A stretch of DNA of 64,000 bases from Perkinsus chesapeaki (Eukaryota; Perkinsozoa; Perkinsida; Perkinsidae), in the NCBI GenBank assembly GCA_013115145.1, contig JAAPAO010000025.1, positions 61,687-125,686 on the forward strand, in the 5' to 3' direction. Position numbers and translations under genes: made by a program. A model generated the notes under the pieces. It was not told the DNA's origin and did not search any database. It saw only the letters and a list, made by a program, of their open reading frames with translations. Each line of letters starts with the position of its first letter. Positions within the stretch are counted from its first letter, which is position 1. Of the stretch, positions 24,601 through 35,195 are shown in pieces.

Positions 24601-27600
24601 TTTGAGGGGTTGAGGGAGGGGGTGGAGATTCAGGTGAGGAAAAGTGGCGTAGTGGTGGAGGGGGCGATTGATAATCGCTCCGCGCAGGTTCGATTCTCTG
24701 GAGGGACGTATTGCTTTGTGCGTCAGTGTGTGTGGAAATCTTGTCGCTCACTGCGGACTTGTTGAATTGGAAAGAATATAACGCATAGATGGACGGGAAA
24801 AATTGAGAGGGAAAATTTATTTTCGGTAATTTTGTGAAAGGATTTTCCCGGTCAGGAAAATTTTTGCGGGAAATTTTCAGTATTTTTCAGATTAAAGGAG
24901 TGAAGGAGGAGATTGAGCGATCTGTTGGTGATGATATAAATAAGGTAAAGGAAGTAACGGATGAATTAATGGAAAAGAAAATTGATGCGGTCGAGTTCGA
25001 GCGGCGGACGGGAGGTACTATGAGGGGCTTGAAGATACGTAGGAGATATCTCCTATTATCCTATGATTCCACAGATGCTACCCGTGAGATAGTTGGAATG
25101 AAAGCAGATCGGTACAAAGAAAGATATTTTTGGTGCCACGATTGTGAGCGACGGGTACTTCAAACTTGATTCAGCTTTGAGATTTCCGGGGGAAAATGAA
25201 TATATCGATCAGGTGATCGATTACATGATATCTTTTAGATTCTGTTCGACCTCTGGAAACTCGATTGAATGAAATTGAAGAGTTGGTTCGGAAACTTGAA
25301 TCGGTTGAGGATCAGCCACCGTCGATGAGTTCGGTGGGAGGAAGGGAATCTAATAGGAGTGTTAATAGCAGTCCAAGGGAGGGAAGGTTGATAGAGGTAA
25401 TGTGTTGAGGAATTGCAAGATTTATCAAGATTGCAAGAATTGCATCGCGCTGATTTGGCGATGGTTTATACTGCATTCGCCATTGGCTATATATTTTCAG
25501 TTCCGTGAGAGTCTGGAGGGGGTAATAGAATCAGTGAGGGTTATAAGAGATGAAGTATTACCGAGGGAATATGCAACCAAGGAGATGGCATTACAGTGTA
25601 CTAGAGGTAATAATAAAGGAGGGCATTATTTTACTTTTCAACTCTATCGTTTATTTTTTCTGTGAGGTGAAAGAGTTGGTCAAAAATTTTTGGGAAAAGT
25701 TGGAAAAATTATGGTTCAGAATATTCAGTGTTGCGGTGAGAAGTTGGCTGAAAAGCGGACAAGAGGATAAAAATTAGGAAGTGTAAAGTAATTTCGGAAT
25801 CCTCAAAATAATCCAATTCATTACCGACTAACTCGCCAGCTTCCTGTGATTCTTTTCTTCATTTTTCATCGTATTTTTTGCTGATCGTTCAGTTTCAGAT
25901 GCATTGGAGTTGCATAAATTATGTCAACGACTGGATTCTACGAAGGCTGATCGATCAGAGATGGACGCAGCAGTACTAGAGACGCGCAATAGCTCACAAC
26001 GATTGGGTGAGTTCGGTGGGGGGTTGGGAGCGAAATCTCCAAGATGGCATTTTACTGGTGGCCCAAGCCTTCTTGGTATTATTTCTTGGTGGTATCTAGT
26101 CACTATCTATTTTGGGCTTGTGATATGCCCGATGGCACAACGAGTATCTCCCGGTCATCTTTCCGACATGCGCACTGTTATTTCCGAGGGACCTCGATCA
26201 AATATCCGGCGCGTGGCAGTTATTTCCGCCCGGCACGCATTTATCCGATTCGTTCATGTGCAATATCCGACGAGTAAAGTCATTCTAATATCCGCCCAAT
26301 TCGTGGTGCACGAATGTAACAGTGCGCATGTCGGAAAGATGAGCGGGAAATGCTGTACTACCCACACACTGGTCCAAGCTGGATGATAAGGTCGGCATGT
26401 AGTGTATGGTGGTGAATTGTGAATAGTTGGTTTATTATTCACAGAGGTTTTTGTATCCTTGGAATGTTATTAGATGCTTCAATTGGTGGTAAAGTCGAGC
26501 TGTTGGCGGCGCAGTTGAGAGAGGCAGAAGAAAAGGGGAGAAAAATGGAGCAATGGTAGTGGGGCAGGTTTAACAGGGGGAGGGCGTGGGTTCGATTCCT
26601 ATCGGAGAGAAGTAAATTGTATTTTTTCTTCCGCGAAGTTGACGGGGTTTCCAGAGGGAATGTCACACCCTTTTCCCGTGTACTCTGGAACTCAATGAAT
26701 GAAGACAAATTTGAATTTCCGATGGATGACATTCACCCGATTCCTTCCTCCTGGGTGTCGATACCCGAAATGCGGAGAATAACTCACTAATTAGTAGTTC
26801 ATTCGGCTACGAATCATCGAACAACCATTCCAATCAACGTAGATGGGCGGCGGCAGTCCAGCTCGCCCGCCCGACCGCATTGCACTCTAAAGAATCTACG
26901 TCACAAAACCCGGTAGTCATCTCGACTTGGTCAACTACAGTAACCCTTATTATCATCCCGTTGAAGAACTTAACAATTAATATCATAATTATAACAACAT
27001 ATCGATAACTCCCTTGACAATATCCCATATCAGCAGTCATCACCGCTTTCTGAGTTATTCATTTTACGCGTCGTTTTTCAATATTTTCCTCTACCATATC
27101 TTCATTTTCGTCCGGTGTGAATGTTGTGGCTTTTCTGATGGAATGTTTTCCCTTGTTCAGTCTGTCTACAACCGAGTCGGCAGTGGCGGGCCAAAATAGC
27201 GCACTACAAAGAATGAAAGATACGCTTGTAAAGCTATCAGACTTCACTCAGGAACTCATCGATCGTTTTGTCAATCTTGGCAGTGAGGCAGGAGGTCGGA
27301 AGAATCTTTGTGTGAATGCGTGCAAATATTTTTTCAAGGTTCAACTCCGAGAAGTGGTGCTAATCTGACGTATATGGTGCGGACAGGCGGAGGGTATGAA
27401 CCGAAGGAATATACAACATTGAAGGTAATTGTAAATCGATTATCTGGGCGCGCGCTTTTTACAAGGCCGGTCAGGTTGGTGGTGAAGAAGGCGGGGTTGT
27501 GAGGATACCGGGGGTATTTGATGGTGGAGAGGAGAAGGACTCAGCGATTGATAGGTGAGATGGGTTGGTGGGGATGGAAGTGACGTTTGCCCAGTTGAAG

Positions 27601-28320
27601 TTGGTCGTTTGTCCAGAATCAGGGATTTGCTGGTGTTAAGCTATATATGTACATCAGGAATACACTAGATGGGAAGTTAGTCGCAGGCTCTCATTTGTGG
27701 TGAATTAGCTTTGCACGCTGACTCCCGGTTGGTAGTGGACGCATACTGTATGGAGTTTTACCGATTCCTGTGGTTGCTGGAGCTTCTCTTTTGTCAACCG
27801 TCAAACCTGTGGATCTCTCGGGACATTCTAGATACCTTGATCCAGACTTCTTCATAGTGCGACAGGTATCTTCAGCATGCCAGAAGTGTCATTGAGCGAG
27901 CAGCATCAGCATCAACTTCGAGGATGAGGAGCAGCAGCAGTGGTGGTAGGTTTCGGGTTCTTGGGTACGCTCCCGACCGCGCTTAATTGCCCATCCGAAA
28001 TAATCAAGTAGATTGAAGATCATCATCAGGTCGAGCACGGTCACGTTCTAGAGTGTATCGAACTCCACCGTCAAGGGAGCTTGTTCAGCCTAGAGGGGCA
28101 GCGGTGGGGACGCCAGTAGGGAAGGTCGTGGGTTCGATCCTCGGGAGTGTATTTTTAATTTAGGTTGGCGGACGGTATATTAGAGGAGTTGGCTTTGTAC
28201 ATACAAATTGACACATTTGACAAAGGTGTTCCTCATGCTATCAGCGACTGGCTTGAGTTTTGTGGCGCGCGGTCGGGGAGGTGGGGGGATTTGTATCTCT
28301 TTCAAAGGGACTCTTTGTAG
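21621..28320 (+). CDS. Long coiled-coil protein, at least 18 exons, probably cytoskeletal or flagellar
   Basis: It begins MALDVNEALELGDLGNIS and ends at the stop at 28318. Exons encode heptad-like charged helices such as SEKLSSQLTDVMEKVESM, IRELREKTAGVDPAIAKLEL, VSKKEFKEVEQRIELNSA and ERRLQHHVFSLWFQSQWEAM. Introns with frame and phase support are 22951-23042, 23642-23893, 23996-24135, 24240-24285, 24342-24389, 24500-24564, 24634-24890, 25015-25074, 25144-25238, 26556-27160, 27295-27386 and 28116-28163. Nine of these carry a tRNA-like B box. No family is recognised; the role is inferred only from coiled-coil content and the dynein neighbour. The joins around exons 2-4 and 25.4-26.5 kb are approximate. 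Confidence 0.7.
22958..23030 (-). other. tRNA-like relic in intron, antisense to host
   Basis: B box GGTTCAATTCC is at 22979-22969. A perfect A box, TAGCCCAATAG, is at 23023-23013, 44 nt upstream as in a tRNA. The A73 position is followed by TTTC. Arms are degenerate. It fills most of the 92-nt intron 22951-23042. Confidence 0.7.
23610..23682 (+). other. tRNA-like relic spanning exon end and intron start
   Basis: A-box-like TGGCGACACGG at 23617 (one mismatch to TRGYNNARNNG) lies in the exon coding NGDTVRAMK. B box GGTTCGAATCC is at 23660, 43 nt on, inside the intron that starts at 23642. The T stem pairs 4 of 5. ATTTT follows the tRNA 3' end. The acceptor stem no longer pairs. Confidence 0.65.
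24003..24030 (+). other. tRNA T-arm-like fragment at intron start
   Basis: B box GGTTCGATTCC is at 24010-24020, 14 nt into the intron starting at 23996. No good A box is seen upstream, so only the 3' part is recognisable. Confidence 0.5.
24238..24285 (-). other. 46-nt intron built on an antisense tRNA 3' half
   Basis: Intron 24240-24285 opens with GTGAGACC and carries antisense B box GGATCGAACC at 24250-24259, then AGGGACCTTTCG. The reverse complement reads as variable loop, T arm, acceptor strand and A followed by TTTT. Reading frames join cleanly across it (...LNSAKW/HERSKQ...). The intron 3' half and next exon form a hairpin, CGATTGCTC/GAGCGATCG. Confidence 0.7.
24340..24389 (-). other. 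48-nt intron built on an antisense tRNA 3' half
   Basis: Intron 24342-24389 opens GTAGGGGG. Antisense B box GGAATCGAACC is at 24348-24358, followed by GGGGACCTTTCGGTTAG. The reverse complement resembles the end of an anticodon arm plus T arm (TAACCGAAAGGTC). It lies only 56 nt downstream of the previous such intron. Confidence 0.7.
24638..24708 (+). other. tRNA-like relic at intron start (A box, anticodon arm, B box)
   Basis: Perfect A box TGGCGTAGTGG is at 24645 and B box GGTTCGATTCT at 24687, 42 nt apart. Between them GGCGA/TCGCT forms a five-pair stem with loop TTGATAA, which would be an Ile(GAU) anticodon arm. Acceptor and T stems are decayed. Host intron is 24634-24890. Confidence 0.7.
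25041..25054. repeat. 14-nt palindrome inside a 60-nt intron
   Basis: AGGAGATATCTCCT is central in intron 25015-25074 and would fold as a hairpin bringing the splice sites together. Confidence 0.6.
26539..26610 (+). other. tRNA-like relic spanning exon end and intron start
   Basis: A-box-like TGGAGCAATGG at 26546 (one mismatch) is exonic (codons for MEQW). B box GGTTCGATTCC is at 26589, 43 nt on. The T stem pairs 5 of 5, counting wobbles. A TTTTTT run follows some 20 nt downstream. Host intron 26556-27160 starts GTAGTG inside the would-be D loop. Confidence 0.65.
27328..27360 (+). other. tRNA B-box fragment in intron
   Basis: GGTTCAACTCC is at 27338-27348 in the 92-nt intron 27295-27386. 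No clear A box is seen. Confidence 0.45.
28079..28163 (+). other. tRNA-like relic filling a 48-nt intron
   Basis: B box GGTTCGATCC is at 28131. A-box-like CAGCCTAGAGG (one mismatch) is at 28086 in the upstream exon, 45 nt before it. A TTTTT run sits exactly after the tRNA 3' end and is followed by AATTTAG, the 3' splice site. Intron is 28116-28163. Confidence 0.65.
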
Positions 28321-28410
28321 TGAGGAATTTGGCTGTAAGATTTTTCGTATTTATCAATCTCGGTGGCGCTCAAGTTAACCTGGAAGATATCTTTTAAGTT
28401 TTCGCCTGTT

Positions 28411-31400
28411 ATGTCCTCATCGACGTGTGTCCAGGACGATGGTCCAGTGAGAGCAAATGGGATGAGGAACTATGTTGGAGAATCTGATGGAAAAAGTGAA
28501 AAAACGGGGAATGGCTTTTTAAGCGTGCAAATGCGCAATGGCTTTGTGTCGGTAAGACACCGGAAACCAAAATCAATGGTAGTGTGTTGTTATTACCAAA
28601 TCTACTCATTCATACTCTTTCTCCTTTCTACCGAACGGGTCAGGTTTTTTCCAGGATTGTTTGTTGGAAGCTGTTATTGGTCTGTAAGGGCTTGCCAAAT
28701 AAATACAAGATACTTCACTGACTTGATCTTTAATCTGATTTTTAAATGACCGCACGCCATGAAATATATTTAGAATTTACGGTGAAGATACCTCAGGAGA
28801 GCTCGAGCGAGGATATAGACCCGACCGGTAGGTGACGTGGAAAGGGGACAAATTGCACAAAACTTGACGGGCGTTTTCGAGTGTTAGTTGGCTTGTCCTA
28901 GAAGTTCTTCGCTGAGACACGGTAAAAAATGGACGAGGGGTTTTTCCGAGAGAAAGTGTAACACTAGTACAGGCTGCCAGGGGAGTGACGGGAGTGGCGG
29001 TGGAAGAGCGTGGCGAAACGCGCGTACTCTGGTTGGATTTCATCTTAGTGGAGCAACGGGATTGTGTCGTCGAGTTTTAGGAGGAGTTTTTAAGAGGTCC
29101 CTAATAGGCGCAACTCAACCGTGAGAGCAATGCTCCCAGAGAATCAACTCTTCGGCACGGTTATCACTGATAGCATGTCAGTCCGATAGATTCAGATATG
29201 TTATGGAGATTTAGGTTGATGATTTCAAAAGATCCAACTTGAATCTTTTAACTTGTTTATTTTTTAGGTTGGATGTTGTGGCCTGCTGCTCGGTGTTTTG
29301 CTGATTATTTGTCACTGCGCCCCGAAATTGTACGCGATAAGGATGTGCTTGAACTGGGCAGCGGTAAGTCAGTCAATTTAAACACTTTGAGTTGACCAGG
29401 AAACGGTATAGAGTCTAGTGCTGTGTAGTGAAAGTGAAGTATCCTTTCACTTCACGGCACCGGTGAAACTCCAGTGTATTCGGTGAACCATGATTCTACC
29501 ATCGATTGAGAAGTGGCGAATCCTGGCAGCAACAAGCGTCCCTACCTCAGTCGATTGTCCACCAGAGCCTGTCGGAGAACTCCTAGGGCTAGTCTAGCTA
29601 ACTCTAAGAGTTAGCCGATGTGTGTGAGATTCCCACTGAGAGTCGCACACAATATATGATGATTAGGCGTACATTTTCCTCTCATCTTCGAGTAATCAGC
29701 AACCGGCAGCGCAACAAGGCTATGGTGGAAGAGCTTTCTTATATCGATACTCAAGTCTGTTAGAAGAGAATTCGGATAGTTGGAATCTATAAGCGTTCAG
29801 TTTGTATTCAAGAACAGCGCTACTCCCTTCCTGCCGGATTCGGGTTTGACTGGTATGACTATCGTAATGCCTGTCGTATGTCGTAAGTCGTGTGACTATG
29901 GCTGTCGTAATAGTACAGTTGTCGCGTACAAGCGCGGTGCATCGTCGGGTAGTAATGGACACTGTCCAATGAAGAGCATGACTTCACATTCCATCGAGGA
30001 TGGCTTATCTGCGCGGTAACAGAAGCAAAGATGCAAAATATAGATGCCACCTACAAGCTTACTGTGAGAATCGTGACTTGTGATTCACAAGTAAGATTAG
30101 CAAGATCGCAAGAATCTCTTGTCTAACACAAGTATCTTAAAGCTACTGTAAGCTTAGTGCAACTACGATTGTCTAAAGTAAACTCATAAACTTTGCTGTA
30201 TATATTTTTATTCCACAAGTCCTAATGCTAATTCGTTATCAATTCGTTAACTATAAGTTCAACGAGAGCCAAGTACAGCAACACTTACCTTAAAAGGCTT
30301 CCCCGTTCTTATGCTAGCGGTCAGTGACAGCAGAAACCAACAACCTTTTCAGGTTGGTATCCGGGACATATTTGGTCTGATAGACCAATATGACTTGGGA
30401 GTTTTAGTCTGTTACTTCTGTAACTTGCAGAATTGTTCTGGAATCTAAGATGGTAAATGACGAGTCGTCATTTACCATCTTACCGTCATTGACGGCGATT
30501 CACTAGTGGTTCACTAGCCAGATGGTTCTTCCACTTGAGATGTGAGTACTGCCTGGAAAAGTTTTTCACACATCGACATACCTCTGCGCCTGCTTCAACG
30601 GAGAGACCATAGACCCAGCCGCGCTGTTACATATGGACTTGTTCACATCTACCAATCAAACTACGGTGCTACTCCATTCAACCCAACGAGCTTCTCTACT
30701 ATCACGGAACTGCAGATTATCTAACTCAAACAACGTCGCGTAACGATTGTCTGCGGGAGACTGACTCAACTGGGCTGCTAACGCCTGTTACAGTGCCATA
30801 TTGTCTAAAGATATCATATATGTGCACAAGTGTGAGTCTTTCTACGTGTCCCGGACATGGTGTCCCTCAGTGCGTTGTGTTACGACACCGTGTATTTATT
30901 TGTTTGAAATTAGCAGGGAATTTAAATCGATTACATAGACGCGCCTAGATATATCAGCAGGCACTGGATTTGGTGGGATTGTGAGCTACCTGCTGGGTGC
31001 GAAATCTGTGATATTAACAGATCTCCCGGAAGGACTTGATCGATTGGATGAGAGCTGCCGATGTAATGGTTTGCGTGAGGTTGAGGAAATACAAGTAAGT
31101 TCAAGATTGCAAGATAAGTGTCATAACTCTGTAAGGTACGATCGTGTCCGTGGGGTGACATGCAGGCGGTTGAGAAGTTACCAAGGCAAAGATTCGACGT
31201 GATTCTTTGCTGCGAGGTGAGATCCCGGGATATCTTTTCTTGCATGAAATGCACGCTCGACGTAAAGATAGCTGCGTCTCAGGTCCTCTATAAACAAGGT
31301 GAAGAAGTTTATGAGGATCTGATGAAGACTATAAAGGCAACAGCAAAGCCTGGTGGAATTGTATTGGTGGTAAGAAGCGAATTTAATGGTGCGCGGGAAA

Positions 31401-31637
31401 TGTATCTGCCTTTGCTAATGATTTTAATTGGATCGAGAACTTGTAAGAAACGCGAAAAACGTTCCTGAGCTCTGATGTCGGTGTCTGGCAAGAAGTCCTG
31501 GCTAGGTTTACGAGTACCGTGGATCGATGCTGGAAGATCAGTACATGTTTGATCTTCTATTTGATGAGTATCCCGATGGTAGAATGGAAGTGTTGGAAGA
31601 AGGTGAAGATGACGACTGTGAAAGAAGATTATTGTGA
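28411..31637 (+). CDS. METTL21/FAM86-like protein methyltransferase
   Basis: SAM-dependent class I methyltransferase. Recognisable exons are 28411-28551 (MSSSTCVQDDG...), about 28757-28827 (YLEFTVKIP), and 29268-29363 (MLWPAARCFADYLSLRPE then VLELGSG). 30961-31094 continues TGFGGIVSYLLGAKSVILTD, 31166-31216 has RFDVILCCE, and an exon from 31283 reads VLYKQGEEVYEDLM then KPGGIVLV. A last exon ends at 31637 (CERRLL). The LWPAA, LELGSGTG, V.LTD and FDVI..C/DVLY motifs match lysine and elongation-factor methyltransferases. The SAM motif is split by a 1,597-nt intron (29364-30960) full of palindromes. The target is unknown. Confidence 0.75.
29597..29615. repeat. 9-nt-arm palindrome, one-base centre
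   Basis: GCTAACTCT-A-AGAGTTAGC is perfect and lies in the large methyltransferase intron. Confidence 0.8.
30446..30495. repeat. 18-nt-arm perfect palindrome abutting a second palindrome
   Basis: The arm TAAGATGGTAAATGACGA and its exact reverse complement flank the G at 30464. The next base (30483) begins CCGTCA-T-TGACGG. ACTTGTGA-T-TCACAAGT (30076-30092) and TTGGTCT-gat-AGACCAA lie in the same intron. Confidence 0.9.
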
Positions 31638-32142
31638 GGATGGGGCGCGCGAGAATTGTTGGTGCCTAAATTGGATCATAATTTTATTAGCTTGCCCAAA
31701 ATGTCTTCGGGAAAAAAGATTTGGACTCAACATGTAAAGATTTCAGGGTTGACTCTGAGTTTCGGGTCCTGGAGAATCCTCGTCGATAATTTTTATAACT
31801 TTTCCGAAAATTTTATCTTTTTTTGTCAGATACGTTTTTCCTGTTCCTCTCGACAGCTCAGCAGCAGCAACAACCACCAATTCGTAATGTGTTCAATTTA
31901 CCACATCATTGTGATGAATTCCTACGTCATCAAGGTTCTACTACGTTTCTCCTTCAGGGAAGATGAAAGTTTAGTTGGATCTTGCGATCTTGCTTCATCT
32001 CGCATTTCCTCAAATCATTGCTGACGAGAATATTGCTTGAACTTGTCCCAAGTCCGATTGACCTTCATAAGTGGATCTTGCAATCTTGCTCCATCTTGCA
32101 TTTACTTAACGCCGTTCAGTTCCTGTTGTTTTCTCCTAGTAT
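31638..32142. other. Intergenic spacer with a duplicated TCTTGC-rich unit
   Basis: Two similar stretches, about 31975-32015 and 32073-32105, share GGATCTTGC-ATCTTGCT-CATCT-GCATTT. A related TTGCAAGA motif occurs in introns near 25425 and 31104. No gene is seen. Confidence 0.45.
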
Positions 32143-34774
32143 ATGTCAGTAGCAGCATCCGTAGCTAGTAAGAGCTTGCCTATTGAGAGTGCTGCAAGGT
32201 TGAGTGTGCTGCAGTCAAGGATTAGAGGGATGATGTTGGGTGGAATCATTGGGGACTGTTTTGGGACAAGGTGACCTATTTTGTATCTTAGCTTCGATAG
32301 ATCCCCGGAAATTTTTTTTCACGGTTGGAATATCTTCCGGCTTCCCTGAGTTGAATTCTGTGATTTCCTTGTCGGATTGTCGTGGAATAGAAATTTTTCT
32401 GGCGATGCAGAAATCGCCGAAATTTTTTTCAATTTTTTTCCTCGGGGAAAAGTAAGACATGCCGCGCACGTGTATTCGAGCAGCGTGGTTCAAAGGAAAA
32501 TTTTACGACATTTTTCGGGAAGAGTGGTATGATTTCAACGTGGATTTTCGGGAAAAAACTTCTCTTCTTTTGGAGTCCTGTATTTTGAATCAGGTTCAAC
32601 GATGTTGGCGTTGGAGCGCTACCGATGATGGATGTTGCAGAATCTATGTCGTATCGTACTTTAGCGCCTGCCCTATCCAAGCTTTCGAATGGGAAATGGC
32701 TGTTCAGACTATCGTCCGATGGGTATATGGTAGGGATATCGACCCCTTGGGTATCTTGCACACTTCAAGCTTAGATGCTGGAAGCGACGAAGAATGTTCT
32801 TGATGGTGGTGACAGTAACAGTTTGAGGGAGAAGCTGGTTGGTTTGATGACCGACCCGAGCATGAACCATCTCAAATGGGGGTCTGGCATCACTTCAGTG
32901 AGCAATATCATAATCGATCAGATGATCGATTTGTGTCTCAGGTGCTCTCCGGCAATGCTCCCAAAGCCAGCGAGCTCCGCGGGAATACCGTGATGGTCAG
33001 AAGTCTGCCGGCTGCACTTTTCCCCGATGAGGAGTATGAAAATATTTTCTATCAGGTGAGAAAATTTTTTCCCTTGGAAAAATTTCCCACAAAAATTTCG
33101 CTTTTGATTACCTGCTTACCCTCCGAAATGGTCAGGGATTATGACTCGCGAAATAAGTCTAGCTTACCAGAAGTGAAATGGAAACTGATATGCACGATGA
33201 TGGTTTTCTGATGCCGAAAAGATAACGCATTTCCCGCTTAGTTGGCGGATGCTGTTCCTACTCATGAAGTGGCGAGAAAGAAGGCTAAGAGCTTGGCAGA
33301 TGCTTGCAAGGCTGCACTTAAGAGTGGAATATTCGATCCTACTATGATTAAGGATAAAGCGTAGGTGTTATGAATCTGACCTATTCGGTATCCTCCATGT
33401 TGTAACCAATCTCGCATCTTTCCATTCTAACCTATCTCGCATCTTTCCATTCTAACCTATCTCGCATCTTCCCATTCTAACCTATTTTGTACCTTCCCAT
33501 TCTAACCTATCTTCTATCTTCCCATTCTAACCTATTTTGTATCTTTTAGTACCGTCTCCGCCCTTCAACTTGCCACTCCAGCAAACTACGATGAAATTTC
33601 TATGAATCTTCAAAAGAGGCTGGCTGCTCGAGTAGGCATATTTCGTGGCGCGTGAGAAACGTATTACAATATCTTAGGTTGGTCAAAATGCCATGGCTAG
33701 CACTACTCTTCCTGTTGTCGCTTTTGCGATGAAGCAAGGTGAAGTCGGCGAGGAAGTTCACGGGAAAGACGAGTGAGTTTTTGTACATTGGAAAAGTATC
33801 GATGAGGACATTTCTGGAATTTGGACCTAGGTGTGAAAAATTTAGAAAAAACAACTTCGTCTGATCAACTGGGAGAAATCTGATGAATGTTAATTTCTGA
33901 TGTGGAGAAGCTTTATGAGGTCTCATATAACTTCTCGTACAAAGGCACAGTAGTTGACAAATAATTAATAATTTCTATGGCCCAATCCCGTTGTAGTTGA
34001 GAGAAACAATATTGAAGTTGCTTTGTTCCATCAATTGTACCTTTCTAACTTTTATGGTATTCCTTTTGTGATAGCTTGCCCTTATAGGGCTTATGCTGCT
34101 TTATTATTTCAATAATAGTTTCACGGACTTCTGCCGAGGATGGCTTGATGAGATTTACTGATTAGGACAACCGAGATGGGTGGCATATCTTTGGACCCTT
34201 CCATGTTCTCACCGAACATTCTCAACAGAAGTAACAGACTCGATCTTGCACAGGAGTTTTACGAAGAGACAGCAAATGCCAGCCCTACGTTTGGTCAAAA
34301 CGGTAAGCTGTTCGGCTTTCATTCTAAAAGTCGTTGGTTCGATCCCTGCATCGCTTATTTTTAGAAATGCATTTGATACTGAGTTGGGCTATCAGTTGTG
34401 GTGGCGACACTCGTACAAGTGGCTGCCTCGCTGGTGCCTTGGCCGGAGCGACGTAAGTTGGGAGAACTGAAATCGAGGTTCCTGGTTGTGGATCCGACTT
34501 TCCCGTCAACTTTCGCGGGAGGCCATTCAGCATAGGCTTAGTCTTCCGAACTTAATTCAATGGGTCCACTTCTACTATGCTTGCAAGGTACGGTGTGGAA
34601 CAGATTCCCAACGAGTGGATAGCGACTTGTGAGGGTTCCAAAGAAGCCATCGCAGTTGCCGACAGAGTCTTCGATGAGATATATCTAAATAATCCAATTT
34701 TGCTCGAATCGATCGTGCAATCGATTTCCGTGCCAGTTCGAGAGGTTCATGTTCCCGCGGATGGAACAGCATAA
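32143..34774 (+). CDS. ADP-ribosylglycohydrolase, ARH3-like
   Basis: It removes ADP-ribose from proteins or poly-ADP-ribose (family knowledge). Exon 1 reads SRIRGMMLGGIIGDCFGT, the ARH N-terminal motif. Later blocks are WGSGITS/VLSGNAPKASEL and RGNTVMVRSLPAALF (compare GN..MR), ADAVPTHEVARKKAKSLADA, and QNAMASTTLPVVAFAMKQ. SWAISCGGDTRTSGCLAGA and then TYGVEQIPNEWIATCEG follow, ending at 34774. Supported introns include 32898-32941, 34303-34364 and 34453-34587. The usual GGDTDT metal-binding motif reads GGDTRT, so one Asp ligand is lost. The TDD motif region (about 32615) is visible but its frame is unclear. It may be inactive or a diverged paralogue. Confidence 0.75.
32898..32941 (+). other. 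44-nt hairpin intron
   Basis: It joins GITS to VLSGN in frame. It contains AATCGATC-agat-GATCGATT and ends TGTCTCAG. It is nearly the same design as the intron at 36781-36827. Confidence 0.75.
33391..33548. repeat. Minisatellite, about 26-28-bp units, in ARH3-like gene intron
   Basis: About six units of the form TTCTAACCTATCTCGCATCTTYCCA vary mainly in TCTCGCATC versus TTTTGTATC. Single related units (GACCTATTTTGTATCTT) occur at about 32272 in the first intron of the same gene and at about 34967 upstream of the dynein gene. Confidence 0.75.
34285..34364 (+). other. tRNA-like relic: A box in exon, B box and T-run in 62-nt intron
   Basis: Perfect A box TGGTCAAAACG at 34292 encodes part of FGQN in the exon. 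B box GGTTCGATCC is at 34336, 44 nt later. The A73 position (34357) is followed directly by TTTTT and then AG, the 3' splice site at 34364. The intron's GTAAG lies in the would-be D loop (GGTAAGC). Acceptor stem does not pair. Confidence 0.7.
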
Positions 34775-35088
34775 AAAATGCAGTTTTTCCCGTCATTCGC
34801 CAGCGATTCTTTCGCTCAGCGCGCCGCGTAACCGGCGGCATGTTGAAAATCTTCACAGTGCGGCGCAAAGATACGGTATCTTAGATACCCTTCTCTACCA
34901 CCACTCACTTGTGTATAATGAGCATCATAGTCGCATTGTTCCTCTATTCCGTATGAATTCGGTCCGACCTATTTTGTATCTTATAATTTCGTGGCGCAGC
35001 GGTTTCTGCAGTTTGTGTGTTACTGTCACAAAAACAAGGTATATTTTCTACAGAATGATTCGTGTTGCGTTTGTCAATTCACAAAAAA

Positions 35089-35195
35089 GGCGGAGCGAAG
35101 TTTTCTTGACATTTTCGGATAATCGAAAATGAACGAGTATGAATACATCTACACGAAGCTCAGGAAGGAATTCGGAAAGTGGGCGGAGCGAAGCG
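35089..35195 (+). repeat. GGCGGAGCGAAGC motif, two copies around the dynein start
   Basis: Copies are at 35089-35100 (5' of the start codon) and 35182-35195 (first intron). Others are at 38496-38510 and 38758-38770 (introns of the same gene) and 58949-58962. Confidence 0.6.

Noticed and set aside
29721-30050. Overlapping short ORFs on both strands in the methyltransferase intron
   Set aside because: No motifs, and the position inside a well-supported intron makes them chance frames.
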